34,847 nucleotides of DNA from Planctomycetia bacterium (GTDB lineage: Bacteria; Planctomycetota; MHYJ01; WSZJ01). Positions 6,089 to 14,448 of this stretch are shown piece after piece. The translations under genes were made by a program, and so were the position numbers. Numbering within the stretch: the stretch's first letter is position 1; each line of letters opens with the position of its first letter. The notes under the pieces are model-generated. The model saw only the letters and a list, made by a program, of their open reading frames with translations. It searched no databases and was not told where the DNA came from. The stretch is from assembly GCA_020849035.1 (NCBI GenBank), contig JADLHC010000204.1, positions 1-34,847 of the forward strand, written 5' to 3'.

Positions 6089-8074
6089 CTAGACCGCCCG
6101 CACGGGCAGGACGATCATGGTCATGCCCTCGAACTGCATTTCGCGCTGGACGGCGTAGGCCGTCTGGTTGTGGAGCATGCGCGTCATCCATGTCTCGTTG
6201 GGGAAGACGAGTTTCCCGCTGAAGAACACCGCCTGCGGGTACTCCTTCTTCAGTTTGCGGGCCATTTCCATCATGGACTCCACCGCGTCGGGGCCGATGC
6301 GGTACTCGCCTACGGCGTAGCAGCCCTGACCGCGCGCGAGTCGGACGTATTTTCGGATGGTGTTCTCCGTCTCGCGCTCGAGTCCCTCGACCTCCTCGAC
6401 GCCCTTGAAGTGTGCGGTGTCGACGACGCCGACGGAGAGGAAGATGAAGCGCTGGTAGTAGCGGGGCCAGGCCTTGTGGATGGCGAAGAAGGTGTGGATG
6501 CCGAAGCCGCCGTAGGAGCCGACGAACAGGACGGCCGTCGGCGCATCGGGGGAGGGATTGGCGAGGCCCGGGTCCGTCTGTGCTTCCGGGATCTCGCGGA
6601 AGGCCATGTCGAGGCGCCGGAGCAGGCGGGATACGTTCCGGTAGTGGATCCGGACGGAGACGCAGACGAGGACCAGGCCGAGGGTGATGAGGACGGTGAC
6701 GTATCCGCCGTGAGAGAACTTCTGGATGACGGTGAAGGCGAGGATGGTGGCGCAGAGGGCGAGGCCGACGAGGTTGAGGGCGAGGTTGCGCCTCCACGCG
6801 CGGACGCGGCGGCGTCCCTTGACCCAGTGGACGCACATTCCGAGCTGCGTGAGGACGAAGACGACGAACACGTTAATGGCGTACATGACGACAAGGGTTT
6901 CGACCTTGCCTCCGGTGCCGATGATGAGCGCTGCGGCGGCGCCTCCGATGAGGACGACCCCGTTCATCGTGACGAGTCGATCCGAGAGGTTGGCGAACCG
7001 GTGGGGAACCCACGAGTCGAGGGCCATGTTCGAGAGGACCGCGGGGCCGCCGACGAATCCGGCCTGTGCGGCGGCGATGAGGAGGGCGGCCTCGGAAACG
7101 AGGGTGACGATGAGGAACGCGCGGACGACGCCGGTGTTGAGGCCGAGATGCTCGATCCAGCTGCTCGAGATGCGCTCGATCATGACGGCGTTGAGGGACT
7201 TCTGGCCTTCGAGCGTGACGTTCCAGAGGAGGTAGCAGAAGAGGATGCCGCCAGCCGTAAGGGCGAGCGACCAGGCCATCAGGCGCATCGTCCGCTTCCC
7301 CGTTTCGACCTTGGGCTCGCGGAGGACGTTCATGGAGTTGGAAACGGCCTCGATGCCCGTGTCGGTGCCGGCACCCATGGTGTAGGCGAGCATGAAGCCG
7401 ACGAAGAGCGGCCAGAGTGTGCCCGTCTCGTGCGCCTGGCGGATGTCGCGGGAGGCGTCTGCGGTGATGGTGGAAAGGCGGTCCCAGTGGCCGAAGACGC
7501 CCCACCCGATCACGAGGGCATGAGTGAGGAGGAACGTGACGAAGATCGGCATGAGGACAAGGGTGGATTCCTTCACGCCCCGGATATTGAGCTGGGTCAG
7601 GACAACCAGGAGGCCGACCGAGACCCACAGGCTCCAGACGGCCCAGTGGGGCGGCAGGAAGGAGAAGATGGCCTTGCTGGCCGCTGCGAGCGAGATGGCC
7701 ACCGTGAGCACGTAGTCGACGAGGAGGGACGCGCCGGAGATGAGGCCTGCGCCTCCTCCGAGGAGTTTGGTGGCGACGAGGTAGCCTCCGCCGCCGGTCG
7801 GGAACACCTCGATGACCTTGTTGTAGGTCGCGGAGATGATGAAGACGGTGATGCCCGTGGCCAGCGCGAGGAGGAAGGCGAGGGACTGGTGGTTGCCTTC
7901 GGCGAGGGCCTTGAACGACTCTTCCGGGCCGTAGGCGGAGGAGGAGAGTCCGTCGGCGCCGAGGCCGACCCAGGCAAAGAAGGCGATGAGGGAGAGACGG
8001 TGGAAGACCCGGGGATCCGTGGGGTCCTTCGGCTTCCCGAAGACGAGTTCCTTTGCCTTGTCGGAGATGCTCAG
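6089..8074 (-). CDS. APC-superfamily permease with cytoplasmic C-terminal domain (CTG start proposed)
   Basis: The N-terminal part carries the APC head FHRLSLIAFFAWVGLGAD followed by GLSSSAYGPEE, then about twelve hydrophobic segments, including VFPTGGGGYLVATK and LLVDYVLTVAISLAAAS. This group is close to KUP-like and amino-acid permeases. The last 200 residues are soluble, begin FVGSYGGFGIHTFFAIHKAWP and resemble the regulatory tails of these proteins. The first in-frame GTG (7807) would cut off the first transmembrane helices, so the start must be upstream. The frame opens after a TAG near 8114 and contains no ATG, GTG or TTG before the conserved region. AAAGGAGG (8085-8092 on this strand) lies ten bases before a CTG at 8074, which I take as the start, giving 661 residues. 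A frameshift near 8075-8110 is the alternative. The substrate is unknown. Confidence 0.8.
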   Translation of the reverse strand: MSISDKAKELVFGKPKDPTDPRVFHRLSLIAFFAWVGLGADGLSSSAYGPEESFKALAEGNHQSLAFLLALATGITVFIISATYNKVIEVFPTGGGGYLVATKLLGGGAGLISGASLLVDYVLTVAISLAAASKAIFSFLPPHWAVWSLWVSVGLLVVLTQLNIRGVKESTLVLMPIFVTFLLTHALVIGWGVFGHWDRLSTITADASRDIRQAHETGTLWPLFVGFMLAYTMGAGTDTGIEAVSNSMNVLREPKVETGKRTMRLMAWSLALTAGGILFCYLLWNVTLEGQKSLNAVMIERISSSWIEHLGLNTGVVRAFLIVTLVSEAALLIAAAQAGFVGGPAVLSNMALDSWVPHRFANLSDRLVTMNGVVLIGGAAAALIIGTGGKVETLVVMYAINVFVVFVLTQLGMCVHWVKGRRRVRAWRRNLALNLVGLALCATILAFTVIQKFSHGGYVTVLITLGLVLVCVSVRIHYRNVSRLLRRLDMAFREIPEAQTDPGLANPSPDAPTAVLFVGSYGGFGIHTFFAIHKAWPRYYQRFIFLSVGVVDTAHFKGVEEVEGLERETENTIRKYVRLARGQGCYAVGEYRIGPDAVESMMEMARKLKKEYPQAVFFSGKLVFPNETWMTRMLHNQTAYAVQREMQFEGMTMIVLPVRAV

Positions 8075-8112
8075 GGCGGGCCGGCCTCCTTTGGTGCCGG
8101 CAGGTGGGGCAT
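8071..8112 (-). other. Possible 13-codon upstream ORF overlapping the permease start
   Basis: An ATG at 8112 opens a 13-residue frame (MPHLPAPKEAGPP) whose TGA overlaps the proposed CTG start of the permease as CTGA. It has no ribosome binding site. It may be a coupled leader peptide, the true N-terminus displaced by a one-base indel, or chance. Confidence 0.3.
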
Positions 8113-8126
8113 GCTAGCAGGAGGAG

Positions 8127-8155
8127 TTGCGCCCGGGCAATTTCGTCGGTAAAAT
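8127..8155 (+). promoter_or_regulatory. Sigma70-type promoter for the dxs operon
   Basis: TTGCGC (8127-8132) and TAAAAT (8150-8155) are separated by exactly 17 bases in the divergent region between the permease and dxs. The -10 stands out in very GC-rich surroundings. The leader to the ATG at 8261 would be about 100 bases. Confidence 0.5.
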
Positions 8156-8260
8156 CCCCATCTGTCCGCTGCAAATAGCTGGCGCTGATGAAGTTGCGGC
8201 GTCGGCTTTGGAGGGCGGAGAGACCTGGCTCCGAAGTTCAGGCCTGTTCAGGGCGTCCCG

Positions 8261-10216
8261 ATGACCCGGATCCTCGACGGAATCCAATCGCCTGCAGATC
8301 TTAAGCCATTGGCGCAAGAACAGTTGCGTCAGCTGGCCCAGGAAATCCGCGACGAAATCGAACTCGTCACCCACCGCACCGGCGGCCACCTCGGCTCCGC
8401 CCTCGGCGTCGTCGAACTCACCCTCGCCCTTCACCGCGTCTACGACTTCTCCAACGACCGCCTCATCTGGGACGTCTCCCACCAGGTCTATCCTCACAAG
8501 CTCGTCACCGGCCGGAAAGACCGCTTCGACTCCCTGCGCCAATTCGGCGGCCTGTCCGGGTTCACCTCCCCTGCCGAGAGCCCGTACGACGTCTACATGT
8601 TCGGCCACGCCGGAACCGCCGTGTCGACCGCGCTGGGCGTCCTCTGCGGCGACCAGCACCAGGGGCGCGAGCGCAAGGTCGTCGCCGTCGTCGGCGACGG
8701 CTCCATGACCTGCGGTGTCGCGTACGAGGGCCTCAACAACGCCGGGGGCCTGAAGAAACCCCTCCTCGTCATCCTCAACGACAACCGCTGGTCCATCAGC
8801 CAGACCGTCGGCGCGCTCGCGACCTACCTCGACAAGATCCGCTCCGCGCCGCTCTACCGGGAGGCGAAGCAGGAGCTCAAAGGGCTGATCGAGCGGCTGC
8901 CGCTCGTCGGCATGCCGATGGAGCGCGTCCTGGAAACGGTGGCGCACGGAGTGAAGCACACGATCCACGGCGTGAACATCTTCGAGGAGCTGGGGTTCGA
9001 CTACTACGGCCCGGTGGACGGGCACGACCTCCCGGCGGTTGAGGCGGCGCTGAGGCAGGTGAAGGACCTCCGGAAACCGGTGCTGCTGCACGTGCTGACG
9101 GAGAAGGGGCACGGGCATCCGGGGGCGGAGACGGACTCGCAGCGGGCGCATGCGGCGAAGGTGGGGCAGGCGCCGGCGCTGAAGCTGGCGGGCCCCGCGC
9201 CGGCCTCGGAGCCGGACAAGGGGAAGCTCGACCCGCCGGCGCCGCCGGCGCCGACGAAGTCGTGGACGCAGGTGTTTGCCGAAAGCGCGATCGAGCTGGC
9301 GCGGCGGGACAAGCGCGTGATCGCGCTGAATGCGGCGATGCCGGAGGGGACGGGGCTGTCGAAGTTCCAGAAGGAGTTCCCCGAGCGGTACTACGACGCC
9401 GGGATCTGCGAGCAGCACGCGATCGCGTTCGCGAGCGGGCTTGCCGTCGCCGGCAACCGGCCGATCGCGGCGATCTACTCGACGTTCCTGCAGCGCGCCT
9501 TCGACCAGATCATGCACGAGGTCTGCCTGAACCGGAACCCGGTGCTGTTCTGCCTCGACCGCGGCGGAATCGCGGGGGACGACGGTCCCACGCACCACGG
9601 CGTGTTCGACATCGCGTACACGCGGACCTTCCCCAACATCGCGGTCGCTGCGCCCAAGGACGGACACGAGCTCTTCCGGATGATGGAGTGGGCGCTGAAG
9701 CAGGACGTCTCCGTCGCGCTCAGGTATCCACGGGCGAACGTGCCGGACGGCGAATCCGTGCTGTTCGGTCGCGAGATCCGCATGGGCGAGGCGGAGTGGC
9801 TGCGCGAGGGAAAGCGGGGCGCGCTGCTCGCCTACGGAGCGACGGTCTACCCCGCCCTCGAGGCGGCGCGGCGGCTGGCGGAGAAGGGGCTGGACCTGGC
9901 CGTCGTGAACGCGCGTTTCGCGAAGCCCGTGGACGAGGACGCGGTGCAGCGGCTGGCGGCGGAGCAGCCGTTCGTGCTGACCGTGGAGGACCACCAGCTC
10001 ATGGGCGGGTTCGGCTCTGCCGTGCTGGAAGCGGCGCAGAACTGCGGGGCGGACGCACGGAAATTCGCGCGGCTGGGAATCCCGGACCGCTTCGTGGAGC
10101 ACGGGGCGAGGCCGAAGCTGATGGAGGTGCTGGGGCTGGACGCGGCGGGGATCGCGCGGTCGGCGCTGAAATGCGCGGAGCGCGCGGGGGTCGTGACGCG
10201 GCCGATCGCGCTGTAG
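8261..10216 (+). CDS. dxs: 1-deoxy-D-xylulose-5-phosphate synthase
   Basis: Dxs condenses pyruvate and glyceraldehyde 3-phosphate using thiamine diphosphate, the first step of the MEP isoprenoid pathway. The 651-residue product shows the family signatures in order: HRTGGHLGSALG, IWDVSHQVYPHKLVTGR, the thiamine diphosphate and metal-binding block GDGSMTCG with ILNDNRWSIS, FDYYGPVDGHD, HVLTEKGHG, then the transketolase pyrimidine domain with the catalytic Glu in GICEQHAIAFASGLA, AIYSTFLQRAFDQ and GDDGPTHHG, and the C-terminal domain with VEDHQLMGGFGSAV. A proline-rich linker before SWTQVF makes it slightly longer than typical. The ATG at 8261 puts the usual IQSPADLK segment near the N-terminus; no strong ribosome binding site is seen. 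It leads a four-gene unit, with nadK nine bases downstream. Confidence 0.96.
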   Translation: MTRILDGIQSPADLKPLAQEQLRQLAQEIRDEIELVTHRTGGHLGSALGVVELTLALHRVYDFSNDRLIWDVSHQVYPHKLVTGRKDRFDSLRQFGGLSGFTSPAESPYDVYMFGHAGTAVSTALGVLCGDQHQGRERKVVAVVGDGSMTCGVAYEGLNNAGGLKKPLLVILNDNRWSISQTVGALATYLDKIRSAPLYREAKQELKGLIERLPLVGMPMERVLETVAHGVKHTIHGVNIFEELGFDYYGPVDGHDLPAVEAALRQVKDLRKPVLLHVLTEKGHGHPGAETDSQRAHAAKVGQAPALKLAGPAPASEPDKGKLDPPAPPAPTKSWTQVFAESAIELARRDKRVIALNAAMPEGTGLSKFQKEFPERYYDAGICEQHAIAFASGLAVAGNRPIAAIYSTFLQRAFDQIMHEVCLNRNPVLFCLDRGGIAGDDGPTHHGVFDIAYTRTFPNIAVAAPKDGHELFRMMEWALKQDVSVALRYPRANVPDGESVLFGREIRMGEAEWLREGKRGALLAYGATVYPALEAARRLAEKGLDLAVVNARFAKPVDEDAVQRLAAEQPFVLTVEDHQLMGGFGSAVLEAAQNCGADARKFARLGIPDRFVEHGARPKLMEVLGLDAAGIARSALKCAERAGVVTRPIAL

Positions 10217-10225
10217 GGGGGCCCG

Positions 10226-11071
10226 GTGGGAACACGCTCGATCATCCTGGTCGGGGACGCGCGCAAAGAGCGCAGCGCCGCGGCGATCGCCGCGCACGAG
10301 CCGTGGCTGCGCCGGCGTTTCCGCGTGGTGCTGCGCGACCTCGACGGTTCCGCGGACCTGTCGAGGGCGCGGGCCGACCTGATCGTGCTGTTCGGCGGCG
10401 ACGGGTCGATCCTCTCGGTCGCCCGGCGGCTCGCGGGCAACACGATCCCGGTGCTCGGCGTGAACACCGGGCGGCTCGGGTTCCTCGCGGAGTTCCCCCT
10501 CGAGAAGATCCGGCCATCCCTCGAGGCGCTCGGGCGCGGGCCCCTCAAGACCAGCGCCCGCATGATGTTCCACGTCGAGGTCGCCGGGCCGTCCGGCCGC
10601 CGGTCCCTCATCGCCCTCAACGACGCGGTCATCGCCCGCGGCTCCGTCTCCCGCATGGTTCACCTCCGCCTCCGCGTCGGCCCAGAACCCTTCACCCTCA
10701 TCTCCGGCGACGGCCTCATCCTCGCGACACCCTCGGGCTCGACCGCGCACTCCATGGCGGCCGGGGGGCCGATCGTGGACCCGGAGCTCCAGGCGATGAT
10801 CGTGACGCCGATCTGCCCACACTCGCTGTCGATGCGGCCGATCGTGCTGCCGGCGCAGCACGCGATCCGGATCGACCTCGAGCGCCGCAACGGCGACGTG
10901 ATGCTGACCGTGGACGGGCAGGAAATCCTGCCGGTCGAGGAGGGCGACTCGGTCACCGTGCGCAAGGCGCGCCGCCCGTTCCGCCTCGTCCGCGGCGGCC
11001 CCGGCGCCTGGTTCGCCGCCCTGCGCGACAAGATGGGCTTCGCCGGCGCGCTCACCCAGCGGGTCCGGTGA
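10226..11071 (+). CDS. nadK: NAD kinase
   Basis: NadK phosphorylates NAD to NADP using ATP or polyphosphate. The 281-residue product has the diagnostic GGDGS (in LIVLFGGDGSILSVARRL), NTGRLGFLAEF, the LNDAVIARG block and SGDGLILATPSGSTAHSMAAGGP followed by PICPHSLSMRPIV. The length and order match bacterial NadK. It starts at GTG (10226) behind a G-rich stretch only nine bases after the dxs stop, and its TGA overlaps the GTG of the phosphoesterase gene. NADP is needed by later MEP-pathway steps, which may explain the pairing with dxs. The nicotinamide-riboside genes pnuC and nadR sit in the facing operon, so NAD(P) supply genes converge here. Confidence 0.95.
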   Translation: MGTRSIILVGDARKERSAAAIAAHEPWLRRRFRVVLRDLDGSADLSRARADLIVLFGGDGSILSVARRLAGNTIPVLGVNTGRLGFLAEFPLEKIRPSLEALGRGPLKTSARMMFHVEVAGPSGRRSLIALNDAVIARGSVSRMVHLRLRVGPEPFTLISGDGLILATPSGSTAHSMAAGGPIVDPELQAMIVTPICPHSLSMRPIVLPAQHAIRIDLERRNGDVMLTVDGQEILPVEEGDSVTVRKARRPFRLVRGGPGAWFAALRDKMGFAGALTQRVR

Positions 11072-11817
11072 AGTACGCGATCCTGGCGGACGTCCACGCG
11101 AACCTGGAGGCCTTCCAGGCGGTGGAAGCGGACATCCGGAGGGCGAAGCCGGACCGGGTGATCCACCTCGGGGACATCGTCGGATACGGCGCGAGCCCGG
11201 TGGAGTGCGTGGACGCGGTGCGGCACCTGAAGGCGAAGGGAATCTGCGGGAACCACGAGCGGTACATCACGGGGGTGACGTCGCTGGAGGTCGTGAGCCG
11301 CGAGGACAAGCGCCGGACGATCGAGTATTCGCGGGACGCGCTGCGCCCGGACCAGCTGCTGGACCTGAAGTCGCTTCCGCTTCAGATCGCGACGGACGAC
11401 GGCCTGCTGTTCGTGCACGGCTCGCCGCGGAACGAGGACGAGTACCTGCTCACTTACGAGGCGTACCAGGAGAACATCCAGTACCTGCGGACGACGATGC
11501 CGGACGTGCACGTGTGCTTCTTCGGCCACACGCACGTGCCTGCGATGGCGACGGCGGCGCGGGTCGAGTCGAAGTTCGAGGAGAAGCCGGACCTGCAGGT
11601 GGTGCAGCTGGCGGATTCGAAGACGTACCTGGTGAATCCCGGAAGCGTCGGGCAGCCGCGCGACAGGTGCGCGAAGGCTGCGTGGGCGCTGTACGACTCG
11701 ACCGAGGACGTGGTGGAGTTCCGGCGGGTGGCGTACGACATCGCGGGGGCGCAGCGGCGGATGGCGGCGGCGGGATTCGACGAGAAGCTGATCCACCGGC
11801 TGGAGCTGGGGCAGTGA
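11068..11817 (+). CDS. Metallophosphoesterase, YfcE/diadenosine-tetraphosphatase-like (249 aa)
   Basis: The protein begins VKYAILADVHAN and shows all five calcineurin-like phosphoesterase motifs: DxH (DVHAN), GDIVGYG, GNHE, HGSPR and GHTHVP, plus VNPGSVGQPRD typical of the YfcE-like group. It should be a soluble di-metal phosphodiesterase or phosphatase; the substrate cannot be told from sequence. The start is GTG at 11068, overlapping the nadK stop (GTGA, 11068-11071). The longer open frame upstream reads through dxs and nadK in another frame and is not real. Its own stop overlaps the start of the next gene in the same way, so the three products are probably translationally coupled. Confidence 0.9.
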   Translation: MKYAILADVHANLEAFQAVEADIRRAKPDRVIHLGDIVGYGASPVECVDAVRHLKAKGICGNHERYITGVTSLEVVSREDKRRTIEYSRDALRPDQLLDLKSLPLQIATDDGLLFVHGSPRNEDEYLLTYEAYQENIQYLRTTMPDVHVCFFGHTHVPAMATAARVESKFEEKPDLQVVQLADSKTYLVNPGSVGQPRDRCAKAAWALYDSTEDVVEFRRVAYDIAGAQRRMAAAGFDEKLIHRLELGQ

Positions 11818-13463
11818 GCGGGCGGGCGGGGCCGGTGGCGGTGATCGGCGCGCTGATGGCGATCGGGCTGGGCCTGTCGCTGTGGGGGCGGAAGAGGGAG
11901 CCGGCCGTGCCGCGGCGCGGGCCGGCGCCGGCGGTTGCGCCTCCCGCGGCGCCCGCGCAGGCTCCGCCGGAGGCGCCTCCCCCGTCGGACCCTCCCCCGC
12001 CTCCGCCGGACGACCCGCCCGAGCCCCCTCCCCCGCCTCCCGCTGCGGCCCGCGGCTGGCGCTTCGGGGACAACTGGCTGCCGCTTCTCGAACGCGCGCC
12101 GGCGGACATCCGCGCGACCTGCGGCGAGTGCCATGCGCCGCCGGCGCCGGACGTGGCGCTCTCGGCCGACTGGCCGCGGCTGTTCGCGGAGATGCGGAGG
12201 GTGCTGGCGGACCAGCGGAAGGCGCCGGACGAGAAGGCGTGGGCGGACCTGCAGGAGTTCTATGTCCTGCACTCCCCGGCGGCGTTCGCGGAGCTGCCGC
12301 GCGCCGCGGGCCCGGGAGCGCTGAGGTTCACGAAGACGGGGCTCGGGAACCCGGCGCGCGAGGAGGCGCAGGTGACGAACGTGAACATTGCGGACCTGGA
12401 CCGGGACGGGAAGCCGGAGATCCTGGTGTGCGACAAGGGCTCCGGCACGGTGACACAGCTGCGGCGGTCGGGGCAGGAGTGGGCGGAGACGACGCTCGGT
12501 GCGTTCGAAGCCCCCGGGCACACGGCGACGTTCGACGCGGACGGCGACGGCGACCTGGACATCGCGGTGGCGGGGCTGGGAAGCGTGATGCCGTCGGACG
12601 ACCTGGTGGGGTACGCGGCGCTGCTGGTGAACCGCGGGGAGAAGGGGTGGGAGCGGCGCGACCTGGCGACGGGGCAGCCGCGGATCGCGGACCTGCAGCC
12701 GGCGGACGTCGACGGGGACGGGGACATGGACCTGGTCGTGGGGGCCTTCGGCTGGCGGAAGACGGGGTACGTGGGATGGCTGCGCAATGACGGCGCTTCG
12801 TGGACGCTGGTGAGAATCGCGGACCGGACGGGCCCGATCCACGTGCCGGTCGCCGACCTGGACGGCGACGGGAAGCCGGACTTCGTGGCGCTGGCGGCGC
12901 AGGAAGCGGAATCGATCACGGCGTGGATGAACCGGGGAGGGACGTTCGAGGGGAAGCTGCTGTTCGAGGCGCGCAATCCCATGTACGGATCCTCGGGGAT
13001 CGCGCTGGTGGATCTCGACCGGGACGGGGACCTGGACATCCTGTACACGAACGGCGACGCGCTCGACGACCCGCGCGCGGCGCCGAAGCCGTACCACGGA
13101 GTGCAGTGGCTCGAGAACCGCGGGGGGCTGAATTTCGAGTGGCGCGAAATCGGCCGGTGCTACGGCCCGTACCGCGCGGTCGCCTCGGACCTGGACGGCG
13201 ACGGGGACCTCGACGTCGCGGTCGCGGTGCTGTTCGGGAGGTGGGACGATCCGGAGGCCACGGGCCTGATCTGGTACGAGAACGACGGGAAGATGTCCTT
13301 CACGCGGCACGACGTCGCCGCCCCGTCCCACCTCATCACGCTCGACGCCGGCGACCTCGACGGAGACGGCCTCCCCGAGCTGGTCTCCGGACGCATGGCG
13401 GTCGGCTACACGGGAGCGCGGGGCGAGCCGCTGCTCCTCTGGACCTCCTCGCGCCCGAAGTAG
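11814..13463 (+). CDS. Membrane-anchored CxxCH heme-motif protein with FG-GAP/VCBS propeller
   Basis: The 549-residue product has one N-terminal hydrophobic segment (GPVAVIGALMAIGLGLSLWG), then a proline-rich linker of about 50 residues. A cytochrome-c motif CGECH follows near residue 103, and then at least six FG-GAP/VCBS repeats with calcium-loop sequences such as DLDRDGKPE, DADGDGDLD, DVDGDGDMD, DLDGDGKPD, DLDRDGDLD and DLDGDGDLD. The layout suggests a periplasmic protein anchored in the membrane, with a single covalent heme and a beta-propeller. Such fusions are frequent in planctomycetes and acidobacteria, where partners are mostly unknown. The GTG start at 11814 overlaps the phosphoesterase stop (GTGA). 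The only clear heme motif is the one named; I saw no certain distal methionine ligand. The gene ends one base from the convergent nadR. Confidence 0.85.
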   Translation: MSGRAGPVAVIGALMAIGLGLSLWGRKREPAVPRRGPAPAVAPPAAPAQAPPEAPPPSDPPPPPPDDPPEPPPPPPAAARGWRFGDNWLPLLERAPADIRATCGECHAPPAPDVALSADWPRLFAEMRRVLADQRKAPDEKAWADLQEFYVLHSPAAFAELPRAAGPGALRFTKTGLGNPAREEAQVTNVNIADLDRDGKPEILVCDKGSGTVTQLRRSGQEWAETTLGAFEAPGHTATFDADGDGDLDIAVAGLGSVMPSDDLVGYAALLVNRGEKGWERRDLATGQPRIADLQPADVDGDGDMDLVVGAFGWRKTGYVGWLRNDGASWTLVRIADRTGPIHVPVADLDGDGKPDFVALAAQEAESITAWMNRGGTFEGKLLFEARNPMYGSSGIALVDLDRDGDLDILYTNGDALDDPRAAPKPYHGVQWLENRGGLNFEWREIGRCYGPYRAVASDLDGDGDLDVAVAVLFGRWDDPEATGLIWYENDGKMSFTRHDVAAPSHLITLDAGDLDGDGLPELVSGRMAVGYTGARGEPLLLWTSSRPK

Positions 13464-13473
13464 CTCAGGCGCG
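13450..13473. terminator. Short hairpin at the convergent FG-GAP/nadR gene ends
   Basis: CGCGCC (13450-13455) pairs with GGCGCG (13468-13473) around a 12-base loop that contains both stop codons. It is weak and has no T-tract, but it is the only structure available to separate the two converging operons. Confidence 0.3.
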
Positions 13474-14448
13474 CGGCAGGATTCCCAGCGCCTTCGCCAC
13501 CGCCGACTTCGCCGCCTCGAAACGCCCTTCCCCGCTCCCCGACACCGCCGTCCAGGCCCTTCCCTGCTCGTCGAGCCGCGCGCGAAACCACTCGCGGAAC
13601 CACGGGCGGCGGCGCGGGGAGTCGCGCTGCCAGTCCTCCTCCCACGGGAGGTCGGGCTCGCAGAAGAGGATGAGGTCCGCCGGGCGGCGGCGGGAGAGGC
13701 GGGCGACCCAGGGCGGCACGGTGCCGAGGTAGTGAAGTGCGTAGATGACGGTGGTGTTGACGTCGCTGTCGCAGAAGACGAGGCCGCGCGACGCCCGGGC
13801 GGCGGCGTTCTCGGAGGCGATCTGGCCCGCGACGATGTGCGGGACGTCGGCGGGCTCGATGAAGGCGCCCTTCGCGTCGAGGTGTCCGCGCGCGTACTCC
13901 GGGACCCACGGCGCGCCGAACGCCTCCGACAGGCGGCGCGCAAGCGCCGTCTTTCCGGCGCACTCCGGGCCGTACAGCACCACGCGCTTCGCGAACCACG
14001 GCCGCACGCAAGCCGGGATGCGGTCCCAGTGCGCGAGCGGGTCGCGGCGCACGGCGGTCCCGGAGACGGGCACGGCGGCACGGGCCGGGTCGATGCAGAC
14101 GTGCCGCGCGCCGAGGCGGCGGGCCAGCTCGTCGCCGTAGGGCTCCGAGGTGAAGACGAGGTCGGGGCCGGAGGGGAGGAAGCGCCGGAGGGCCGCGGTC
14201 CAGAGGTCCCAGAACTGCGGATGGTCGGCGGGTTCCTGGGGGAGGTCCTCGGCGAGGTGGAAGACGTCGCAGCCGGGGCAGAGGTCGCGCATCCATTCGG
14301 CGCGCAGGAAGCCGGGGATCGGCTCGCGTTCGAGCGTCCCGACGACGACGGCGAGGCGGTCCACCCGCCGGCGCGCCTCGGCGACGAGGTGGAGGTGCCC
14401 CGCGTGGGGAGGGAGGAACTTCCCCAGGACCAGCCCCGTCGCGCTCAC
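13465..14448 (-). CDS. nadR: NadR-type NMN adenylyltransferase/ribosylnicotinamide kinase
   Basis: The 327-residue protein has two domains. The N-terminal nucleotidyltransferase carries GKFLPPHAGH (the GxFxPxHxGH motif) and a segment FTSEPYG, followed by VSGTAVRRDP matching the ISxTxxR block; it would join NMN and ATP to make NAD. The C-terminal kinase begins RVVLYGPECAGKT, a Walker A motif, and continues with WVPEYARGHLD and FCDSDVNTT as in NadR kinases that phosphorylate nicotinamide riboside. No N-terminal helix-turn-helix repressor domain is present, unlike in enterobacterial NadR, so it should be purely enzymatic. The start is GTG at 14448, overlapping the pnuC stop (GTGA). The longer upstream frame is a shadow of pnuC. 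Confidence 0.93.
   Translation of the reverse strand: MSATGLVLGKFLPPHAGHLHLVAEARRRVDRLAVVVGTLEREPIPGFLRAEWMRDLCPGCDVFHLAEDLPQEPADHPQFWDLWTAALRRFLPSGPDLVFTSEPYGDELARRLGARHVCIDPARAAVPVSGTAVRRDPLAHWDRIPACVRPWFAKRVVLYGPECAGKTALARRLSEAFGAPWVPEYARGHLDAKGAFIEPADVPHIVAGQIASENAAARASRGLVFCDSDVNTTVIYALHYLGTVPPWVARLSRRRPADLILFCEPDLPWEEDWQRDSPRRRPWFREWFRARLDEQGRAWTAVSGSGEGRFEAAKSAVAKALGILPRA

Noticed and set aside
9262..11067. Extension of the metallophosphoesterase upstream to 9262
   Set aside because: The added 602 residues are an out-of-frame reading of dxs and nadK. The DxH motif sits right after the GTG at 11068, as expected for the family.
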